Source: Amblyornis subalaris (lineage: Eukaryota; Chordata; Aves; Passeriformes; Ptilonorhynchidae). Taken from it: a DNA stretch of 64,000 nucleotides. The translations under genes were made by a program, and so were the position numbers. How positions within the stretch are numbered: the first letter of the stretch is position 1; every line of letters begins with the position of its first letter. Location: positions 4,771,580-4,835,579 of the forward strand of contig JACAXG010000059.1 in the NCBI GenBank assembly GCA_018881555.1. The letters are read 5' to 3'. Below the pieces are notes generated by a model. That model did not search any database. It was not told the origin of the DNA and worked only from the letters and a program-made list of their open reading frames with translations. This document shows positions 49,801 to 56,487 of the stretch, piece after piece.

Positions 49801-52243
49801 TAAGGTTTTCCTTATGAGACTATTTAAAAAGTGTTGGGCAGGTGCTATAATGAGAAGCCCACTGGGCACATCAGCCCTGTGGCTGATGAGAGATGGGGGA
49901 CAGCAGCCCCCTCGAGCAGGGACACCCAGGGTCTGCACAAGGGAGGGCTTGCACAGCTCTCCTCTCTCCCCGGTGAGCTGTCAGCTTGCCCTTCCAGCTC
50001 AGCTCCCACATTGGAAAGGGCTTTTTAATCTTTAAATGAAAGCTTAGATCCAGACTGATTGTGATCCCTGGAGTATGTGTTCCCTGGCAAGATGACTAAA
50101 CCAAATGTTAATTGCTCTTGAAGTCAGCCTTTAATCAACTCATGGTGGGTTCTGGCCACTGTATCTCAGTTAGGTAAAAACATCTCTAGCTTTGCAGCAA
50201 GCACCAGAGGAAAAAAAAANGAGAGAGGAAGACTTTTGGAGTGTCCTTGCTGCATCAGTGTTGAGGCCATCCCCATGGAGGAGCCTCTTCCCTAAATAAC
50301 TTTCCAAACTGCTGGAAAAAATCTCCTCTTTTGACATAATGATTTTTAAGTCTTTTGAGCACTCTCAAAGAAACAAAAAATAAGCAGGGAGTGCAATGTC
50401 GTGTGCAGCAGTAGCTGGGGAGAAGTAGTACATTGCTCCTCAGCACATGCACCAGACCTTGGTATCCTGAGATGTTCTTGTAGCACATCTGGATGAGCTG
50501 CAGCAGCTTTCCCCTCTGGTCCCTAAGCTGGGGTGAGGGTGGGCAGGAGTAGGATTGTGCTTGCAGCCAGCTCCTGTCTGACCCCATGCCAGGCGGTGTG
50601 TGGTGAGGTGAGGATGCTGCACCTGTGGGATTGGCCACAGAGGTACCTGTGAGTCTTGGCAGGCTGTGTCAAACTTCAGGCTTTACTTGGACCGTGCTCA
50701 GCACAAGAGTCGTGAGTTTGTGCAGAGGCAGGATGGTTTCGATGATAGCATTTTTCTCAGCACTCAGCTCTTGATTTCTGTCATCCCAGACCCCACCTTG
50801 CAGGTGGACACAGCCACCGCCAACCTCACGGTGCAGGAGAAGGAGTCCTTCCCGCTGGACTGCAGCATCCTGTCCCGCTCCAGCCCCGAGTCCCACTTTG
50901 CAGTGACCTGGTACAACCTGCGGGCCAAAGAGGCGGGCGACCGCACAGAGGAGGAGGATGAGCAGGAGGATGAGAGGGAAGCGGTGCTGAGCGTGGGCCC
51001 CGACGCCGTCTTCAGCCCCGAGGCAGGGCGCTGGGAGGGTCGCCTGCGCTTCCAGAGGCTGTCGGCGGTGCTTTTCCGGCTGACGGTGCTGCAGGCGGGC
51101 GGTGCCGACACGGGCAACTACTCGTGCCGCGTGGAGGAGTGGCTGGCGGACCCGCACGGCGTGTGGTACCGGCTGGCCGAGGAGGAGTCGGGCATGGTCG
51201 CTGTGCACGTGCAGGATGCAGGTGAGAAGAGGTGACGACTGTCTGGGGCCGTGGCCCTGGCACCCCGCCGTGGCCCTGGCACCCCCTGCATCTTTGGTTC
51301 AACCAACATAAAAAGACCAAGGAGTGAGTGGGACTGGGGCAAGTCTGTGGTGCTGGTACTTTTTCGGTCAGCTCCAGGGCTCATAGCCCAGCTCTTGCTT
51401 TGCTTTGAGTATCCACACTGCAGTCAGCTGGGGCTGCCCACCCACAGCATTTACCACCTGGTGTGTCTCCAGTCAGTGGGGACAGACCTTGCCACCCACT
51501 GGGATTTAAATCCCTTCCCTTTGGGAAACAGCCTGGAACTTGGATTAGCTCTGCACAAGGATGCTGGCTATGGCACAAGGGTCTCCTCACATCAAGACTT
51601 GAAGCTCTTGGATGGTTTAGAGGCCCCAGAGTTAACTGAGGTCGTGAGGGTTTTGTGGGCCCTTAAGGGAGATGGATATCCTGGGGTGCTGCTGCCCTTG
51701 TGTAGCACCACTGAGGGCATACAGGCTTTACAAGGCTCCCTGCTTTATAAGATATTATAAAATCGCCACCAGGGAGGACTCTATCGCTCATTAAACTCTT
51801 GGGGGGATAAAGCCGAAACATGCCCTGTGATAACTTTCTACTATTGCTCTAACATTGCTGTTTTTCTCAGAGCCCCACTCCCTGCATTGACGTGGAATAA
51901 TGAGCATCTGGTTTTTTATGTTTCTGAGGAAGTTTGCATGCCCTGCATTACAGAGACATCANGAAACGTGACCACCCTCTGTCTCTTTCCAGGCTCCACC
52001 CTGCAGTCTGTCATCTGCTCCAACGATGCCCTCTTCTACTTCGTGTTCTTCTACCCCTTCCCCATCTTTGGCATCTTGATCATCACCATCCTCCTGGTGC
52101 GGTTCAAGAGCCGAAACTCCAGCAAGAACTCGGAGGGCAAGAACGGGGTGCCCTTGCTGTGGATCAAAGAGCCTCACCTCAACTACTCTCCCACTTGCCT
52201 AGAGCCACCAGTCCTCAGCATCCACCCGGGAACCATAGACTAA
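22401..52243 (+). CDS. IGSF3: Immunoglobulin superfamily member 3 (EWI-3), partial gene, eight spliced coding exons
   Basis: IGSF3 is a single-pass type I membrane protein of the EWI family (with PTGFRN, IGSF8 and CD101), which associates with tetraspanins and acts in cell adhesion and neural morphogenesis. The window shows seven consecutive Ig V-like exons followed by a transmembrane/tail exon, all joined by GT-AG introns and all in phase 1. Joined, they give about 1,035 residues. Human IGSF3 has eight Ig domains and about 1,194 residues, so Ig1 and the signal peptide are missing here and should lie upstream of position 1. The assignment rests on close similarity over every exon, including the C-terminal tail beginning LLWIKEPHLNY and ending HPGTID, rather than on the Ig fold alone. 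PTGFRN, IGSF8 and CD101 have six, four and seven Ig domains and different tails. There is no frameshift or premature stop. Identity is very secure; exon borders are read from splice consensus and frame. Confidence 0.96.
22812..23683 (+). other. IGSF3 intron between Ig2 and Ig3 exons
   Basis: This 872-base GT-AG intron begins GTCAGT and ends CTCCCCAG, phase 1. No repeat, RNA gene or other feature was recognised. Confidence 0.9.
23684..24073 (+). CDS. IGSF3: IGSF3 exon encoding Ig domain 3
   Basis: A 390-base exon follows a CCCCAG acceptor and ends at a GTAAGT donor; it is phase 1 on both sides. It starts DKEFSIRLETEKR and ends with the MPL of PITVMPL. The paired cysteines lie in VEFRCILEAQN and KYNCRVTEREK, and the conserved tryptophan in ISWAFNSS. 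The segment after the second cysteine reads TEREKTVTGD instead of the Glu-Trp motif found in most EWI-family domains. Human IGSF3 shares this exception, so it is a family trait and not damage. FNSSL is a potential N-glycosylation site. This is the shortest of the Ig exons. Confidence 0.95.
24074..25754 (+). other. IGSF3 intron between Ig3 and Ig4 exons
   Basis: This 1.7-kb GT-AG intron begins GTAAGT and ends CTCCTTAG, phase 1. The last 220 bases stay open in the Ig4 frame, but this looks like chance in GC-rich sequence. No other feature was recognised. Confidence 0.9.
25755..26156 (+). CDS. IGSF3: IGSF3 exon encoding Ig domain 4
   Basis: A 402-base exon lies between a TCCTTAG acceptor and a GTGAGT donor, phase 1 at both ends. 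Its first codon is completed by the last base of the Ig3 exon (giving Lys), and it reads on as TSISLEIVNNASNVLEG. The disulphide cysteines are in LRFGCNVRSG and HYECRVAEW, and the core tryptophan is in VTWQLVDK. The EWI-like motif here is Glu-Trp-Thr (AEWTRTLDGEW). NNAS is a potential glycosylation sequon. The same frame happens to stay open for about 75 codons into the upstream intron and about 100 into the downstream one. The splice sites and family alignment mark the true limits. Confidence 0.95.
26157..29714 (+). other. IGSF3 intron between Ig4 and Ig5 exons
   Basis: This 3.6-kb GT-AG intron begins GTGAGT and ends CCCGCAG, phase 1. It is AT-richer in the middle (27.0-28.2 kb). No repeat, RNA gene or hidden exon was recognised. 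Confidence 0.9.
29715..30119 (+). CDS. IGSF3: IGSF3 exon encoding Ig domain 5
   Basis: A 405-base exon is bounded by a CCCGCAG acceptor and a GTGAGT donor, phase 1 at both ends. It reads EAGFAVTAISRTPGV at the start and ends EIRVLRP. Cysteines lie in FDLQCIIKPH and KYQCVAELW, and the tryptophan in VTWRFQP. The EWI position is Glu-Leu-Trp (AELWRKNYNSSW), a variant also present in the human protein. Potential N-glycosylation sites are NES near the start and NSS near the end. The block from FHDLVTFTRD to ISRASDTEAGKY is very close to human, making this one of the best-conserved exons in the window. Confidence 0.95.
38435..38458 (+). repeat. Perfect 12-base tandem duplication (TAATAATGGCAG x2)
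   Basis: Two adjacent identical copies lie within an AT-rich block of the 14.3-kb intron. Each copy contains TAAT cores typical of homeodomain sites. Confidence 0.85.
42591..42622 (+). promoter_or_regulatory. Tandem RFX X-box-like sites
   Basis: GTTGCTATAGTAAC (42,591-42,604) and GTTTCCGTAGTAAC (42,609-42,622) lie 18 bases apart start to start. The RFX consensus is GTNRCC, up to three bases, RGYAAC. Each site has a perfect right half and one mismatch in the left half. RFX factors bind such palindromic X-boxes in enhancers and promoters of ciliary and neural genes. Binding here is inference. Confidence 0.5.
44453..44863 (+). CDS. IGSF3: IGSF3 exon encoding Ig domain 6
   Basis: A 411-base exon lies beyond a 14.3-kb intron. 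The acceptor is CCTCACAG and the frame is phase 1 on both sides. It begins VTKLQVSKSKRS and ends EVTVKQP. Cysteines lie in PLNCSVKSQ and YYCHVEEW, and the tryptophan in AVLWYVHKP. The motif after the second cysteine is Glu-Glu-Trp-Leu (HVEEWLLSPNHAWY). NCS at the first cysteine is a glycosylation sequon. The donor CCAG|GTGGGG departs from consensus at positions +4 and +6 and is weaker than the other donors of the gene. Its length is divisible by three, so skipping would leave the frame intact. Confidence 0.95.
44864..46563 (+). other. IGSF3 intron between Ig6 and Ig7 exons
   Basis: This 1.7-kb intron begins GTGGGG and ends TCCCACAG, phase 1. It contains a pyrimidine-rich stretch at about 46,386-46,470. 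No other feature was recognised. Confidence 0.9.
46564..46971 (+). CDS. IGSF3: IGSF3 exon encoding Ig domain 7
   Basis: A 408-base exon is bounded by a TCCCACAG acceptor and a GTGAGG donor, phase 1 on both sides. It starts DNRLQVNQTHKNITVLE and ends TLTVKQP. Cysteines lie in TLECVVSNRSS and YGCRVEEW; the core tryptophan is in VEWSVWRPG. The motif is Glu-Glu-Trp-Leu (VEEWLLDPGDRWY). Potential N-glycosylation sites are NQT, NIT, NRS and NAT, the densest set in the protein. The exon is strongly GC-rich, and its loop regions are more diverged from human than those of Ig5 or Ig6. A roughly 80-base pyrimidine-rich stretch begins about 190 bases before the acceptor. Confidence 0.95.
46972..50789 (+). 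other. IGSF3 intron between Ig7 and Ig8 exons
   Basis: This 3.8-kb GT-AG intron, phase 1, has an antisense CR1 copy occupying about 1.45 kb of it. The remainder holds a consensus AP-1-like TGACTCAT at 49,498-49,505 in an AT-rich stretch. No hidden exon was recognised. Confidence 0.9.
47385..48835 (-). mobile_element. CR1 non-LTR retrotransposon, internal fragment with broken reverse-transcriptase frame
   Basis: On the minus strand, in order, are the endonuclease-to-RT linker (about 48,700-48,170, with KSMEPDGIHPSILME), the RT start (about 48,153-47,944, with NYRPVSLTSVPGKIMEKII and HGFTKGKSG) and the RT end (about 47,676-47,476, with LFNIFI, GVEC and DRLEHW). The pieces are in different frames with stops between them, so the copy is dead. 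The catalytic Phe-Ala-Asp-Asp box expected just after GVEC is absent. Both the 5' UTR/ORF1 side and the 3' UTR are missing, so this is an internal fragment. Limits are approximate. Confidence 0.9.
50790..51221 (+). CDS. IGSF3: IGSF3 exon encoding Ig domain 8 (membrane-proximal), with acidic insert
   Basis: At 432 bases this is the longest Ig exon. The acceptor is ATCCCAG and the donor GTGAGA, phase 1 on both sides. It begins DPTLQVDTATANLTV and ends AVHVQDA. Cysteines lie in LDCSILSRSS and YSCRVEEW, the tryptophan in VTWYNLRAK, and the motif is Glu-Glu-Trp-Leu (VEEWLADPHGVWY). An acidic loop reading RTEEEDEQEDERE sits after the C strand, near residues 50-62 of the exon product. Human IGSF3 has a longer Glu/Asp run at this point, so the loop is present but shortened here. 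NLT and NYS are potential glycosylation sites. Confidence 0.95.
51222..51992 (+). other. IGSF3 intron between Ig8 and transmembrane exons
   Basis: This 771-base GT-AG intron begins GTGAGA and ends CTTTCCAG, phase 1. A 19-base perfect tandem duplication lies near its start. Nothing else was recognised. Confidence 0.9.
51248..51285 (+). repeat. Perfect 19-base tandem duplication beside the Ig8 donor
   Basis: The unit GCCGTGGCCCTGGCACCCC occurs twice in a row, starting 27 bases after the end of the Ig8 exon. Confidence 0.85.
51993..52243 (+). CDS. IGSF3: IGSF3 last coding exon: transmembrane helix and cytoplasmic tail
   Basis: The acceptor is CTTTCCAG and the exon ends at a TAA stop (52,241-52,243). 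It encodes a short juxtamembrane stretch with one cysteine (SVICSNDA). A hydrophobic helix rich in Phe and Ile follows (from LFYFVFFYPFP to TILLV), then the basic stop-transfer RFKSRNSSKN and a tail of about 45 residues containing VPLLWIKEPHLNYSP and ending HPGTID. The transmembrane and tail residues are almost identical to human, where the end is HPGAID. This nearly invariant tail is the strongest single proof of IGSF3 identity. Confidence 0.96.
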
Positions 52244-54429
52244 AGAGGCAGAGACACCTGTGGGGACACACAGAGGGAGAGAAGCAGAGATACACCAGGA
52301 ACCCTAAAGAACAGAATGGGGTTTGTTGTTCTTGTTTCGTTTGTTTCAGTGTCTGTGCTCCGACACAGTGGCTGAGCTCTGCCCAGCCAGCAGGAGCAGG
52401 AAGGTCCAAGGCTTCTTCCAGCGCCTGTGGGAACGTACCCCCTCACCCCAGTGGACAGAGGCACTTGCTGTACATAGCGGATGTTCCTCTTAGACTAATT
52501 TGACTCACATCAGTTGCTGTCTTTTGGGCTGTTACTTTTTTATCATTTCTTTTTTGGTCACTCAAAGAACTGTAGACTTCCCCTGCCCTCCACACAGTGT
52601 GGAGTTCCCAGGGGATATTTGGTCCTGGGACAATCTCTTTGGAAGTAAATNTGTATGTTTTCCAAAACAGACTGTTTTTCCTTCTTGGACTCAGTGCCAT
52701 GGTGAAGAAGGTCTTTCCCCAACGTGCGCTGAGCTAACTTCTCCCTCTTCCAAAACAGACAAAGCCAGGTCTGTCCCCAGAGGGGTTACCTGGGCTGGCT
52801 GTCTGGAGGTCCATTTCAAAGACTGGCTGTAGCCTCAGCATCTTCTTGCCTCCATCTTACTGTTTTCTCAGGAGGGAGCAATTCANCTTTTGGGAGTGTT
52901 CCCAGGTCTTGGAGAGACAATATTCGGCACGCTTGTGGTCAGGACAAAAGCAGTTTAGTTTGTCTCAAGGAACTGAAGGGGGGAAAGGAAGGAGGACACC
53001 TGAAAGCCCTGACTGTTGTAGCAAAGAGGGTCCTTGTATGGTGTCACAGAGTCATGCTCCTCCCTGGTGTCCATGCTGCCACCTCTGACGAGGCAGATCC
53101 CCTCTGTGCCCCAGTCGTTTTGGGATGGGAGGCTTGATCCAGTCTCTGAAGGCTTCAACATGACCAAAGTAATGACTCTAGGAAGGAGGAAGAGGGAAGC
53201 TCCACGGGTTGGGTTCACAGTCCCTGGATGGTTCAGCCAAGGAGCCCAGTAGCAAACACGCCACAAAGGGGGATATGCAGTTAACCACCACGTGTCACGA
53301 GTTTTCCTNTGGCTACACTACTTCCCAGTGTGAGCCTGGGCAAAGCAAGGAGCCTGCAGCACATTAGCACCCTGGGGACTTCCCTGTCCCCTTGGCCAAG
53401 AGAANTCTTCCCCCTGCGTGTATGTGCATCTGCCATTTGTTTCTGAGACTTCAGGAGGAGACTCCATTTCTCCATAAGCTCCCCCTCCTGGCAAAGTCAC
53501 CTGCTCTTGTAAGAGTTGCAGTGGCAGGAAATGCTGTTCTTTCTGTGAAAGATAAGGCTCTTGTGAACCAAACCAGGGCTCTCGCCACGTGGGGTACCTG
53601 AACTTCTGCACCCCCTGATGCCAAGGACCCCTGCCCTGTTCTGTGGAGGAAACCGCCTCCTCCCCTGTACACGCCCTAAGCGTTGTGTCTGGCGGAAGGA
53701 AATGTTTGCCAAAAATGGCCTTTTGTTGTCTTCCTCGATGTCTTCCTGGCAAATCCGGCCATTTATTTTTTTGCAGCATGGCTGAAGCCAACTGGGGGTG
53801 GACGGGCGCAGCCTCAAGGCCCCCCCGCCTCACGTGTGAGAGGTGCCATACCCACAGCCGTTGTCCTCTCTGGGAGGGTTGGACTGCTCTTTGGGAGCAG
53901 AGGGGACCTCAGCAGATGCTCTGTAGCACTAAGTCAGTCAGACCCTGATGCCTTGACATTTCAGAGGTGGTGAAGCTTCAGGAAGGAGATCTGCACCCCA
54001 CAGCCTTGCTCCCATCTGGGAGAGGACCCACGTGGCTGCAGATTGCCCCTTGCTAAGGCGTTTGAAGTTGGCCACCTCTGCACCTCTACCAGAACAGCAT
54101 TGGTTTCTGCTTCTGCTGGGAAGCCCCGATTTCACTCGTCCCTCTGTGAAGTCTGCCTCCTCGAGACGTAACTGCTACTGGCCCCAGCATACGCATAAAC
54201 TCACACTCCTGTATCTGTATGTATTGCACACCCGCACACTTGTCTTCCCTTTCTGGCTAAGACGTCTGCAAAGAGAGGAGTGGGATGAGAAGTGAATGGA
54301 AATGAAGAATCAAGCTGCGAACAGCTGCAGCTGCAGCCAGTGGGTATTGTTTCCTAACTGTACTATCTCCTGTACATACTGCTCCTGGGCAGGAACCGTG
54401 ATTCACTCCAGCTTTAAGGAAGAAGAGGA

Positions 54430-54435
54430 AATAAA
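54430..54435 (+). terminator. Candidate polyadenylation signal (AATAAA) for IGSF3
   Basis: This is the only canonical AATAAA noticed on the plus strand between the IGSF3 stop and the ADPRH 3' end. It lies about 2.2 kb after the stop. Whether it is used is unknown. Confidence 0.4.
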
Positions 54436-54857
54436 GTCAGCAGGAGCCGTTCTTTTCTGGGAGAGCTCTGCTCTGTGCCTGAGCCACGCTCCTCCTCGCC
54501 AACCTCTCTGCCCCAGAGCAGGGCTCTCCTGGAGGGCTGCCCCATGGCCCTGTCCCCCTGGATAAAACACGTCTCTTCCCAGCCCTGCGGTTCCTGCACA
54601 GAGCCCAGGCTTTCCTGGGAAGCAGCCCCCATAGTGGTCCCTGAATGTACCTTGCTGGTAACATTTCTCCATTGCTCTGGCAGTGTGTTGCCCAGTCTCA
54701 AACTTCTCTCAGTTTTTGTAAGGCAGACTCTTCCTGTAATGAGTTTTAACACAAAGCTTTTCAAACCACTCACTCTCTCTGCTGTAACTTTCTGTAACGA
54801 ACCCAAGAAGAGAGATACCCTGTCCATGCATGATGTGGAAAAATGTTTGGGATTTTT

Positions 54858-54880
54858 AAAAAAAAAAAAAAAAAAAAAAA
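54858..54880 (+). repeat. A(23) homopolymer tract in the IGSF3 3' UTR
   Basis: An uninterrupted run of 23 A residues follows TTTTT and is followed by GACAACAAAA. It has no AATAAA within 30 bases upstream and is not flanked by target-site duplications, so it reads as a genomic A-tract and not the tail of a retrocopy. It could cause internal oligo-dT priming in cDNA data. Confidence 0.85.
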
Positions 54881-55224
54881 GACAACAAAAACTTTGTACT
54901 ATGTTGCACTAAAACATGTTTTATACAACACACCCAAGAACTGTAGTAAACTGTGTTGAAATTGTGAATTCTATTGCTGCTGGTTTTTGTTAGATTTGGG
55001 CTTTTATTATACCTTTATGTGCACTCCCTGCATAAAGGGGTGCTGAGGCTCCCCTCTTGGGAAGCCTCTCCCACTGGCCCCATTCCTCGATGCATTAACT
55101 TCTCTCCTTACCATTGGTAGCACATCTCCTCTGTCTTGCAGCTGGAGCTTGCAGACACCTGGCACCCTCTGACTTTATATCGCTTCCATCCCTTAACCCA
55201 TGCCATAATAGAACAATATAACAT

Positions 55225-56099
55225 TTAACAGAGGCCTGTCAGGTCTTTTTATTGAATGGGATACACCGTTTTTGAAATTGTTCTGAAAACAGTAAGTACT
55301 TTGCTGTATCGTAGACTGGATTAGAGGAAAAAACTTTAATAGAATTATGCATAGTAAATATTAAGCAAATAATCTTTAGTAACCTTGATGAAAGCAGAAT
55401 ATAGTTCACTACAGAAATTGACGTAAAATGCAACCTCTTAATTCTCATTACCCACTTTTACATTAAGTAAGGATTTAGTCAGGAGTCTTAAATTCCCACA
55501 TTCACTGAAATAGGGAAGTAGCATGATGCATTCCTACCTGTATTGCAGAAGTGGTGTGGCACTGTGCAAAAGGCACTGCTCACACAGCTTTAAGGTTGGG
55601 TTTGGGGGTTTTTCCACATCCATTTAAAACAAAAAAATGTCCTCTGCTAAAATAATTGTATAAGAAAACTCTGTCGTCCCCAGACACAATGGGCTTTTTG
55701 TGGCCTCTGCTCCCCTCTTCAGGGCAGGATGCTGGTTTGGGGCAGCCTGAGTGGGTTTTGCTGCCTGTCCTGCTGCTGCAGCATGACCAGCAGCATTGCA
55801 GTGGGTGCTCCTGCTCCTCTTNAGGACCAGATGATGTGCAGCCACCCTGCAGCGCAGAAGGGATGTCTCGGGCCCGTTGTGTGCTCCTATGAAACCACCT
55901 TGCGGCCGGTTCCCCTTACCCACCAGCCCCAAACTAGCACTGACACGGCCTCCCCAAGAAAACCAATACACAGAGAAAAGGCAGGTCTGTCTCTGGCTTA
56001 CACTCATGAGCTTTAATCCAGCGGGTTTGCAAACCAAGCAAGAGAGCAAAGGACAGCAGCTGGGTCAGCATGCCCATGGGCTGCCCTGCCATCTCCCGA
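55225..56099 (-). other. ADPRH: ADPRH 3' untranslated region
   Basis: About 0.87 kb separates the ADPRH stop from a canonical AATAAA on the minus strand (55,238-55,243). The sequence is AT-rich toward the distal end, and no other gene or repeat is seen. The extent is inferred from the stop and the poly(A) signal. Confidence 0.7.
55238..55243 (-). terminator. Polyadenylation signal (AATAAA) of ADPRH
   Basis: The minus strand reads CAATAAAAAGACC here, the only canonical signal noticed between the ADPRH stop and the IGSF3 3' end. Cleavage would be expected near 55,215-55,228. Confidence 0.65.
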
Positions 56100-56487
56100 C
56101 TAGACGATTTGGTACAAGCCCTTGGCTACCTTCTCCAGGCGGTCCTTGTACTCCAGGTCGGCGTAGAGGGAGCGGGGAACCCCCTGGAAGCCGTGAATGA
56201 CGCCCCACCAGCTGGCGGCGATGGCAGCGGTGGAGTCGCTGTCGCCGCCGTGGAAGAAGGCGCGGTGAGCCAGCTCCGTCCAGGAGTCCCCCGCGCCCAG
56301 CAGGGCGTCGTAGGCGATCATGGGCGCGTCGTGCCCGCTGCTGCCCCCCCAGCCGTTGTAGCTGAGGGAGGTGTAGAACGAGTCCCTCTCTTTCACGCCG
56401 TACTTGGGGGGAAACGTGGGCGCCGAGACCCCGTCCGAGATGCCTCTCTCCGCCAGGTATTTTTTCCATTGCTCTTCAAAGTAATGC
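56100..56487 (-). CDS. ADPRH: ADPRH last coding exon with second metal-binding motif and stop
   Basis: The acceptor is TGTTTGGCAG; the first complete codons read [11 protein letters not shown]. The exon contains [35 protein letters not shown] and the catalytic [15 protein letters not shown] (Asp codons at 56,241-56,243 and 56,235-56,237). It ends [10 protein letters not shown] with the stop at 56,100-56,102. The tail is about ten residues shorter than in human ARH1; the missing part lies outside the catalytic fold. There is no frameshift or internal stop. Confidence 0.94.

Larger units (their letters stand above)
52244..55200 (+). other. IGSF3: IGSF3 3' untranslated region (end approximate)
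   Basis: About 3 kb of non-coding sequence separates the IGSF3 stop from the converging ADPRH gene. No exon, repeat or long convincing reading frame is seen in it. It contains one canonical AATAAA (54,430-54,435), a run of 23 A residues (54,858-54,880), and after that a moderately AT-rich block. The true cleavage site cannot be fixed from the sequence. It could be near 54.45 kb, or further on with a non-canonical signal, for example AATATA near 55,214. That the region is UTR follows from position and is inference. Confidence 0.6.

Noticed and set aside
54858..54880. A(23) run as a processed-transcript tail or true poly(A) site
   Set aside because: No upstream AATAAA at the right distance, no target-site duplication, and UTR-like sequence continues beyond it.
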